The position numbers were made by a program, and so were the translations under genes. Shown here piece by piece: positions 1 to 4,557 of a stretch of 5,499 bases of DNA (the first letter of the stretch is position 1; every line of letters starts with the position of its first letter). The DNA is taken from the NCBI GenBank assembly GCA_003534085.1, contig DQBY01000105.1, positions 405-5,903 of the forward strand. The letters are read 5' to 3'. Origin of the DNA: Candidatus Moraniibacteriota bacterium (GTDB taxonomy: Bacteria; Patescibacteriota; Minisyncoccia; Moranbacterales; UBA2206). A model generated the notes under the pieces. It did no database searches. It was not told the DNA's origin and worked only from the letters and a program-made list of their open reading frames with translations.

Positions 1-858
1 GACATAAAAAACAAAATGAGGCGCCTGGATCGGCTGGTTTAAAGGAATAACTTTTTCCAGGGTATTGATTTTTAGCGCTTCTTCGATCATTGCCGGATCT
101 GCCAGTCTCAGCTCGGCAGTTTTTTTGAGAACATCTCTTTGTCTTCTTTCCAGGGCCTCCCGGTTGTTTCCGTATGGAGAATAATAGCTTGGCGCCTTGG
201 TCATGGCAGAAAGAAGAGCTGCTTCATCCAGGGTCAGTTCCGAAGCTTTTTTATCAAAATAAGTTTCCGCGGCCGCTTCAATCCCATACGCGTTGGATCC
301 ATAGGGAACTTCATTCAGATAGGCGTCAAGAATCTGTTCTTTGGAAAAATGCCTTTCTATCTTGATAGCATAGACAGCTTCCAGGACCTTCCGATTAAGC
401 GTCTTTTCTCTGGTCAGAAATGCATTTCTGGCGAGCTGCTGAGTGATAGTCGATCCGCCCTGCAAAATTTGTCCGTTTTCAAAGTTGGTTTTTAGCGCTC
501 TCATTATAGCTTTGGGATCAATTCCCTGATGAATATAAAAGTTGTTGTCTTCGGTGGCGATCGCTGTGACGCGCATGACATCCGGAATTTCTTCATGGGC
601 CAGAATTTTCCTGTTTTCTTCCCCGTGGATCTCATAGAGCGTGTGTTGGCCGGTCCGGTCGTATATGATGCTGGTTTGGGCGATATTTCTGGTGAAAAGG
701 CTGGACGCCGGCTCAGTTTTGACCATAAGATAGAAAAAAATCCCTGTTCCGAGCATGGCGAGCATGATTGAGACATAAAGGGAAACAAAAAAAGACTCTT
801 TTAAAAAAAGTTTGATAAAACCGAAGCCGATTTTAGTTTTTTTAATTTTGTCTTTCAT
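1..858 (-). CDS. Class A penicillin-binding protein (PBP1A-like), N-terminal part with GT51 domain; 3' end outside window
   Basis: This is a bifunctional peptidoglycan synthase. Its GT51 domain polymerises lipid II into glycan strands outside the membrane, and the missing C-terminal half should hold the penicillin-binding transpeptidase. I translated 286 codons from ATG at 858-856 with no stop before the left edge. A basic N-terminus (MKDKIKKTK) precedes one membrane helix at about residues 20-46, the usual signal anchor. GT51 motifs then follow in order: ATEDNNFYIHQG (101-112, catalytic Glu103), GGSTITQQLARN (134-145), RKVLEAVYAIKIE (156-168, second catalytic Glu160, 57 residues after the first as in E. 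coli PBP1b), and ILDAYLNEVPYG (176-187). A DEAALLSAMTKAPSYYSPY segment (211-229) closes the domain. The start is supported by the basic-helix layout, although no Shine-Dalgarno sequence lies before it. It is transcribed divergently from khpA. PBP1A rather than another class A subtype is only a family-level guess. Confidence 0.95.
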   Translation of the reverse strand, partial: MKDKIKKTKIGFGFIKLFLKESFFVSLYVSIMLAMLGTGIFFYLMVKTEPASSLFTRNIAQTSIIYDRTGQHTLYEIHGEENRKILAHEEIPDVMRVTAIATEDNNFYIHQGIDPKAIMRALKTNFENGQILQGGSTITQQLARNAFLTREKTLNRKVLEAVYAIKIERHFSKEQILDAYLNEVPYGSNAYGIEAAAETYFDKKASELTLDEAALLSAMTKAPSYYSPYGNNREALERRQRDVLKKTAELRLADPAMIEEALKINTLEKVIPLNQPIQAPHFVFYV

Positions 859-915
859 ATGATTAATACTGTTGCAAGCGCAAAATTATTTTAATCTTCT
901 CAGGTTTTGGCCGAT

Positions 916-944
916 TTGACAAAATTTAATTTATAGAATATAAT
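916..944 (+). promoter_or_regulatory. Consensus sigma-70 promoter for the khpA leader and khpA
   Basis: TTGACA at 916-921 and TATAAT at 939-944 are separated by exactly 17 bp, so both hexamers match the consensus at ideal spacing. Initiation is expected about 7 nt after the -10 box, near 951. The only gene directly downstream on this strand is khpA at 1054, which gives a leader of about 100 nt. The bases after the -10 box are also AT-rich, which should ease melting. I found no comparably clear promoter for the divergent PBP gene in 859-950; its start region is AT-rich but without a matched hexamer pair. Confidence 0.85.
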
Positions 945-950
945 AATATA

Positions 951-1030
951 AGGAAGCAAGGATTAGGAGAACCTGCTTATGCGGGGACGGATGGGCGGTC
1001 GAACTTCCAGAAAATCCACTTGCTTGCGAG
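951..1030 (+). other. Putative structured 5' leader RNA of khpA
   Basis: The segment begins at the predicted transcription start and is more GC-rich than the sequence on either side. A closing helix can form between AAGCAA (954-959) and TTGCTT (1020-1025), continuing as GGAT (960-963) with ATCC (1014-1017) around a 2-nt bulge. Inside, CCTGC (972-976) pairs with GCGGG (981-985, one G-U) over a TTAT loop. An alternative pairing of GGAAG (952-956) with CTTCC (1004-1008) excludes the closing helix, so two states are conceivable. No U-run terminator follows, so the RNA should read on into khpA. I could not match it to a known riboswitch, tRNA, SRP RNA or 6S RNA. The pairings were found by eye without energy calculation, and the segment may instead serve the small ORF it contains. 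Confidence 0.4.
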
Positions 1031-1035
1031 AATAA
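979..1035 (+). CDS. Possible 18-residue leader peptide upstream of khpA
   Basis: An ATG at 979 is preceded by AGGAGA (965-970), with 8 nt between them. This is the best Shine-Dalgarno arrangement in the window. It opens an 18-codon frame (MRGRMGGRTSRKSTCLRE) ending in TAA at 1033-1035. The peptide is strongly basic, with five Arg and one Lys. The frame is the same as khpA's, and its stop lies 18 nt before the khpA ATG, which itself lacks a Shine-Dalgarno sequence, so translational coupling is possible. It resembles no protein I recognise. It lies inside the putative structured leader, so the AGGAGA may be part of the RNA fold. Short frames like this also arise by chance, so confidence is low. 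Confidence 0.3.
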   Translation: MRGRMGGRTSRKSTCLRE

Positions 1036-1053
1036 TTTCATAGAATTACCAAA

Positions 1054-1368
1054 ATGGCAGATCTAGACAGGGACTTCGTCGAATACGTTGTTAAGCAAAT
1101 CGTTAACAACCCGGACGCGGTCAAAGTTGACAGAAAAATCGACGAAATGGGAGTTCTCATCACTTTGGACGTAGATCCAAGCGACATGGGAATGGTAATC
1201 GGTCGAGAAGGTGCGACAGCAAAAGCTTTGAGGACTCTTTTGAGAGTGATCGGAGCCAAAAATAATGCTCGCGTCAATCTGAAAATTAACGAGCCGGAGG
1301 GTTCCACAAGAGCTCCCCGCGAACCTCGTGAACAGAGAAGCATTGATGATGTTGTTGGCAACCTATAA
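1054..1368 (+). CDS. khpA: KhpA-type KH-domain RNA-binding protein
   Basis: This is a small cytoplasmic RNA-binding protein of 104 residues. The N-terminus (DFVEYVVKQIVNNPDAVKV, 7-25) is typical of KhpA (formerly YlqC), followed by a beta strand and the KH loop IGREGATAKALRTLL (49-63), in which GREG at 50-53 is the GxxG nucleic-acid-binding loop. KhpA proteins are usually about 75-80 residues. This one carries an extra tail from about residue 80 (EPEGSTRAPREPREQRS), rich in Arg, Glu and Pro and probably disordered. In Gram-positive bacteria KhpA pairs with KhpB and affects mRNA/sRNA levels and cell division. Family members commonly sit with rpsP, rimM and trmD; here trmD follows after a terminator, and rpsP and rimM are absent. 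ATG 1054 is chosen because an in-frame TAA lies at 1033-1035 and the residues after the ATG match the family start. No Shine-Dalgarno precedes it. Confidence 0.92.
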   Translation: MADLDRDFVEYVVKQIVNNPDAVKVDRKIDEMGVLITLDVDPSDMGMVIGREGATAKALRTLLRVIGAKNNARVNLKINEPEGSTRAPREPREQRSIDDVVGNL

Positions 1369-1390
1369 TTTAGAAAACAACAACTTTTTT

Positions 1391-1410
1391 CTTCGCGCTC
1401 AGGCGCGGAG
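1391..1410 (+). other. GC-rich hairpin 3' of khpA without a U-tract
   Basis: CTTCGCGC (1391-1398) pairs with GCGCGGAG (1403-1410) over a TCAG tetraloop, giving 8 bp including one G-U. Flanking AACTT (1382-1386) and AAGTT (1411-1415) could extend it around a run of T. A T-run precedes it and an A-rich stretch follows, so it lacks the 3' U-tract of a terminator. It may protect the khpA mRNA 3' end or assist the terminator just downstream. Confidence 0.55.
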
Positions 1411-1419
1411 AAGTTAGAC

Positions 1420-1450
1420 AAAAAAAGCCGCGCAAACGGCTTTTTTGTTT
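1420..1450 (+). terminator. Rho-independent terminator after khpA
   Basis: AAAAAAGCCG (1421-1430) pairs perfectly with CGGCTTTTTT (1437-1446) over a CGCAAA loop, with a T-rich tail running to 1450. It lies about 50 nt past the khpA stop and should separate the khpA transcript from trmD. The A-run on the 5' side means it could also act on minus-strand transcription. Confidence 0.85.
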
Positions 1451-1490
1451 GGGTTTAATATGGTACTATGAGTTTAAGGCAGGCTTTGAT

Positions 1491-1561
1491 TACGAACGTA
1501 CAAATTTGTCGAAAATACGAAAATGCAAAATTTCGTATTTTAGCAGTTTCGTTCGATTTGT
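1491..1561. repeat. AT-rich inverted-repeat cluster upstream of trmD
   Basis: The gap between the khpA terminator and trmD holds several nested symmetries. AAAATACGAAA (1512-1522) and TTTCGTATTTT (1531-1541) form a perfect 11-bp stem with an 8-nt loop. ACAAATTTGT (1500-1509) is a perfect 10-bp palindrome. CGAACG (1493-1498) recurs inverted as CGTTCG (1550-1555), and TACGAA occurs at both 1491-1496 and 1516-1521. The stem ends 34 nt before the trmD ATG. It could be an operator, a mRNA leader hairpin or a degraded palindromic repeat. The 3' arm is not followed by a clean T-tract, so a terminator is less likely. I could not identify a convincing promoter for trmD in this gap. Confidence 0.6.
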
Positions 1562-1575
1562 AATTTCATAAATCT

Positions 1576-2238
1576 ATGAAATTTGATATCCTGACAATTT
1601 TTCCTGAAATTTTCGATTCATATTTTTCCGAATCGATCCTTAAGCGTGCCCAAAAAGCGGGCCTTCTTGAAATAAATGTCCACGATCTGAGAAAATATGC
1701 GGAGGACAAGCACAACAAAGTTGATGATACGCCGTATGGCGGAGGAGCCGGCATGGTCATGAAAGTTGAACCGATATATAAAGCTTTGGAGTCCATAAAG
1801 TCTGTAACGTCAAAGAGTCAAAAATCGAGATCGATTCTTTTTTCTGCCAAAGGAAAAAGATACACTCAAAAAGATGCCAAAAGGTTATCGAAATATGAAA
1901 ATATAATCATGGTCTGCGGACGGTATGAAGGGATTGATGAGCGGGTGGCAAAAAATCTTGTCGACGAGGAGATTTCCATCGGCGACTTCGTCCTGACCGG
2001 CGGAGAAATTCCGGCGATGGTCGTTGTCGATTCGATCTCTCGATTGCTTCCCGGAGTTTTGGGAAATGTCGAAAGCGCGATACTGGAATCTCACTGCGAA
2101 GACGGGTATTTGGAATTTCCACAATACACCAAGCCGGAAGAATTCCAAGGATGGAAAGTTCCCGAGGTTCTTCTTTCCGGAAATCACAAGGAGATAGAGG
2201 AGTGGAGAAGGATAAATTCCAAAAAATCGAATGAATAA
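1576..2238 (+). CDS. trmD: tRNA (guanine-N1-)-methyltransferase TrmD
   Basis: TrmD uses S-adenosylmethionine to make m1G37 next to the anticodon, preventing +1 frameshifting. The 220 residues show the SPOUT hallmarks in order: [11 protein letters not shown] (3-13), [15 protein letters not shown] (49-63), [11 protein letters not shown] (114-124), [15 protein letters not shown] (134-148), [11 protein letters not shown] (153-163, Arg156 matching catalytic Arg154 of E. coli), then FPQYTKP (181-187) and [17 protein letters not shown] (195-211). Two oddities stand out. At the position of E. coli catalytic Asp169 (family motif EDSF) the sequence has Glu171 in LESH. The protein also stops soon after EEWRR, about 35 residues short of the 255-residue E. 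coli enzyme, so most of the C-terminal helical region is absent. ATG 1576 matches the family N-terminus; no Shine-Dalgarno is visible. Its last 8 nt overlap ftsW. Identity is secure, activity slightly less so. Confidence 0.96.
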   Translation: MKFDILTIFPEIFDSYFSESILKRAQKAGLLEINVHDLRKYAEDKHNKVDDTPYGGGAGMVMKVEPIYKALESIKSVTSKSQKSRSILFSAKGKRYTQKDAKRLSKYENIIMVCGRYEGIDERVAKNLVDEEISIGDFVLTGGEIPAMVVVDSISRLLPGVLGNVESAILESHCEDGYLEFPQYTKPEEFQGWKVPEVLLSGNHKEIEEWRRINSKKSNE

Positions 2239-3331
2239 TATAAAATCAGACAAGGTGCTCTTTTATACGACATTCGCCCTGTTGGTTTTCGGGCTGATCA
2301 TGATTTCATCGGCTGGAATCGCGTATTCGAAGACTCGCTTTGGAGATTCATATTTCTTTTTCAAGCGCCAGTTGGTGGGAGTTTCCATCGGGCTTATAGC
2401 GATGTATTTTGCGCAAAGGATAAATTATAATTTCTGGAAAAAAATATCCTTTCCATTTTTTCTGCTCAGTCTTTTCCTTCTGATCCTGGTTTTTGTTCCG
2501 GGAGTCGGATCGAAAATTTATGGAGCCAGCCGTTGGCTCCAGATCGGACATCTCTCCTTCCAGCCCTCAGAGATGCTGAAATTGAATTTGGTAATTTATT
2601 TGGCCGCCTGGATTGAGAGCCGGGGGAATCTGATCAAGGATTTTTTCGAGGGTCTTTTGCCGTTTGCCGCAATCGTCGGAATGATCAGTTTTTTGCTTAT
2701 GAAACAGCCGGATATGGGAACTTTGGGTGTCATTATTCTCACAGCCGCTGGCATGTTTTTTGTGTCCGGTTCGAAATTTTCCCACATGTTTCTGATGGGG
2801 TCGGCCGGAGCCGCCGCCTTGTTCCTTTTGATCAAGATGGAATCATATCGCATGAACCGTCTGCTGGTCTTCCTGCATCCGGAACTTGATCCGCGTGGAA
2901 TCGGGTATCAGATCAATCAGGCGCTTTTGGCGATCGGTTCCGGCGGAATTTTCGGAGTCGGCCTCGGACACAGCCTGCAGAAATTCAATTATCTTCCGGA
3001 GCCGGTAGGGGATTCCATATTTGCTATAATAGGAGAGGAGCTGGGACTTGTCGGTTGTTTGGTTCTCCTGGGGCTGTTTACTTTTTTTGCTTTGCGAGGA
3101 TTCAAGATTGCAAAAAATGCTCCTGACTCTTTCGGCCGGTTGCTAGCGGCAGGGATAGTTTCCTGGATTTTTTTCCAAGCGGCCATTAACATTTCCGCAA
3201 TTTCGGGAATTATTCCGCTGACCGGAATTCCGCTGCCCTTCATAAGTTACGGAGGAACATCGATTGTTTTTTTGATGACAGGAGTGGGTATTTTATTGAA
3301 TATTTCAAAACAAACTAAAATAACAAGCTAA
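2231..3331 (+). CDS. ftsW: SEDS-family lipid II polymerase FtsW
   Basis: This is an integral membrane glycosyltransferase that polymerises lipid II for septal peptidoglycan, working with a class B PBP. The 366 residues are largely hydrophobic, consistent with the roughly ten membrane segments of the family. Signatures are [20 protein letters not shown] (98-117), KQPDMGT (158-164), [11 protein letters not shown] (220-230), [21 protein letters not shown] (252-272), where Asp261 matches the conserved essential Asp of SEDS proteins, and [19 protein letters not shown] (326-344). FtsW is preferred over RodA because PFISYGGTS is FtsW-like and murG-murC follow in dcw order. Motifs alone do not fully separate the paralogues. 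The ATG lies inside the 3' end of trmD in another frame with no Shine-Dalgarno, so translation is probably coupled to TrmD termination. The N-terminus before the first helix is short (about 9 residues). Confidence 0.93.
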   Translation: MNNIKSDKVLFYTTFALLVFGLIMISSAGIAYSKTRFGDSYFFFKRQLVGVSIGLIAMYFAQRINYNFWKKISFPFFLLSLFLLILVFVPGVGSKIYGASRWLQIGHLSFQPSEMLKLNLVIYLAAWIESRGNLIKDFFEGLLPFAAIVGMISFLLMKQPDMGTLGVIILTAAGMFFVSGSKFSHMFLMGSAGAAALFLLIKMESYRMNRLLVFLHPELDPRGIGYQINQALLAIGSGGIFGVGLGHSLQKFNYLPEPVGDSIFAIIGEELGLVGCLVLLGLFTFFALRGFKIAKNAPDSFGRLLAAGIVSWIFFQAAINISAISGIIPLTGIPLPFISYGGTSIVFLMTGVGILLNISKQTKITS

Positions 3332-3340
3332 AATGAAGAT

Positions 3341-3406
3341 TTATAAAGCTCATAAAGTTCGTAAAGTAAAATAAGACTTTATAGACTTTCGCCTTTATAG
3401 ACTTTT
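3341..3406. repeat. Short direct and inverted TAAAG/CTTTA repeat cluster between ftsW and murG
   Basis: The 87-nt gap is mostly repeat. TAAAG recurs at a 9-nt period (3344, 3353, 3362), and the 13-mer CTTTATAGACTTT occurs exactly twice (3377-3389 and 3393-3405). The two halves are opposite in sense: AAAGTTCGTAAAGT (3354-3367) faces ACTTTATAGACTTT (3376-3389) over an 8-nt loop with 11 of 14 pairs, and ATAAAG (3343-3348) can extend it with CTTTAT (3393-3398). The RNA could form a long imperfect hairpin. Whether it attenuates transcription into murG, stabilises mRNA or is a genome-wide repeat cannot be told from one copy. Confidence 0.75.
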
Positions 3407-3418
3407 AAACTAATTTGT

Positions 3419-4525
3419 ATGCGCATAGTTTTAACAGGCGGCGGGACGGGAGGCCATATTGTGCCCTTGGTCACGGTCGCCAAAAAATTGAAAGAAAAAG
3501 CGGAGGAAGCGGAAACGGATTTCTTATTTATCGGTCCGAAAGGGAAACTGGAGGAGGAACTGATGGCTCAAGCCGGAATTCCGACCAAGAGCGTCCAAGT
3601 CGGAAAAATGAGGCGATATTTTTCCATGCATAATTTTGTAGATATGATTAGGCTGCCGATCGGATTTATCCAAGCGCTATGGCACTTGCTTGTATATATG
3701 CCGGATGCTATTTTTTCGAAAGGGGGATATGCCTCAATCCCTGTCGTTTTGGCCGGATGGCTGTATCGGATCCCGATCCTGATACATGAATCGGACAGCA
3801 TTCCCGGAATGACAAATGATATTTTGGGAAAATTCGCCGCAAGAGTCGCCGTTTCGTATGAAGAGGCGGAAAAGAATTTTGCTGCCAGCCAGGTGGTTTT
3901 GACCGGCAATCCGGTCCGGGAAGATATCAACAAAGGCGATGTTTCTTCGGCCAGGCAAAGATTTGGATTGACTGAGTCAAAAAAAGTTATTTTTGTGTAT
4001 GGCGGATCCCAAGGAGCTCAGTCTGTAAATGATAAGTTGCTGAACATATTGCCGGAGCTTTTGTCCAAATATCAAGTCGTCCACCAGACGGGAACGGAAA
4101 ATTATGAGGGCGTGGTCCGCAAAGCCGCGGAGCTCGGAATCAAAGCGGGAAGAGAAGGTTACCATCCGACGGGGTTTGTCGGGGAAGAGCTCAAGGATAT
4201 TTTGGCTGTTTCCGATCTGGTCATCACCAGGGCGGGTGCGAATTCGCTTTCGGAGGTGGCGGCGAACGGAAAACCGGCCATCGTAATTCCGCTTGAAAAC
4301 TCAGCCAGCAACCACCAGAAGATGAATGCGTATTCTATCGCCCGCAAGGGGGGATGTGTCGTCTTGGAAGAAAATAATCTGGGAGAAAATATGCTGATCG
4401 GGAAAATTGGAGAAATGATGGATGATGAGACATTAAGAAGCCAGCTCTCGGCAAACATCAAGAACTTCTATCATCCGGATGCGGCAGAAAAAATCGCGGA
4501 TGGGATACTGGGCATGGTCCGGTAA
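3419..4525 (+). CDS. murG: UDP-GlcNAc:lipid I N-acetylglucosaminyltransferase MurG
   Basis: MurG is a peripheral inner-membrane enzyme that adds GlcNAc to lipid I to give lipid II, the substrate of FtsW and the PBP in this window. The 368 residues match the usual length of about 355-370. The N-terminal Rossmann half has the glycine-rich GGGTGGH loop (7-13), KGGYASIP (101-108), HESDSIPGMTN (123-133; the family usually has HEQNAVPG) and TGNPVR (162-167). The C-terminal GT-B half has YGGSQGAQSVN (194-204), HQTG (222-225) and ITRAGANSLSEVAANGKPAIVIPL (269-292), with the UDP-GlcNAc-contacting region, then NHQKMNA (298-304). ATG 3419 puts the glycine loop at the normal distance from the start; no Shine-Dalgarno is seen. 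It follows ftsW after an 87-nt repeat-filled gap and precedes murC by 32 nt. Identification is secure. Confidence 0.97.
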   Translation: MRIVLTGGGTGGHIVPLVTVAKKLKEKAEEAETDFLFIGPKGKLEEELMAQAGIPTKSVQVGKMRRYFSMHNFVDMIRLPIGFIQALWHLLVYMPDAIFSKGGYASIPVVLAGWLYRIPILIHESDSIPGMTNDILGKFAARVAVSYEEAEKNFAASQVVLTGNPVREDINKGDVSSARQRFGLTESKKVIFVYGGSQGAQSVNDKLLNILPELLSKYQVVHQTGTENYEGVVRKAAELGIKAGREGYHPTGFVGEELKDILAVSDLVITRAGANSLSEVAANGKPAIVIPLENSASNHQKMNAYSIARKGGCVVLEENNLGENMLIGKIGEMMDDETLRSQLSANIKNFYHPDAAEKIADGILGMVR

Positions 4526-4557
4526 CCGCGAGCTGATCTAATAAATTATAAAATTCT

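Noticed and set aside
139..788. Several open frames on the + strand and in another - frame across the PBP region
   Set aside because: They are shadows of the minus-strand PBP frame, which carries all GT51 motifs continuously; the shadow translations show no recognisable domain.
859..950. Promoter for the minus-strand PBP gene
   Set aside because: TTGTCA- and TATTAAT-like pieces occur on the minus strand, but none pair at 16-18 bp spacing, so I did not call one.
951..1030. tRNA or SRP RNA at the khpA leader
   Set aside because: A 7-bp helix (954-960/1019-1025) looks acceptor-like, but there is no proper T arm or anticodon arm, and the SRP GGAA-loop domain is absent.
1038..1421. 127-codon minus-strand frame antisense to khpA
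   Set aside because: The + strand frame encodes a clear KH domain; the antisense product is low-complexity Ser/Leu/Thr-rich and crosses the khpA 3' hairpin.
1512..1541. Second terminator before trmD
   Set aside because: The stem is AT-only apart from two G-C pairs, and its 3' arm runs into TAGC rather than a T-tract; kept only as a repeat.
3333..3374. 13-codon Lys-rich frame (MKIYKAHKVRKVK) just after ftsW
   Set aside because: It is made of the TAAAG repeat units, has no Shine-Dalgarno, and the Lys/Val pattern follows directly from the repeat.
1885..4461. Long minus-strand frames antisense to trmD, ftsW and murG
   Set aside because: No family motifs, no start signals, and each mirrors a well-supported + strand gene.
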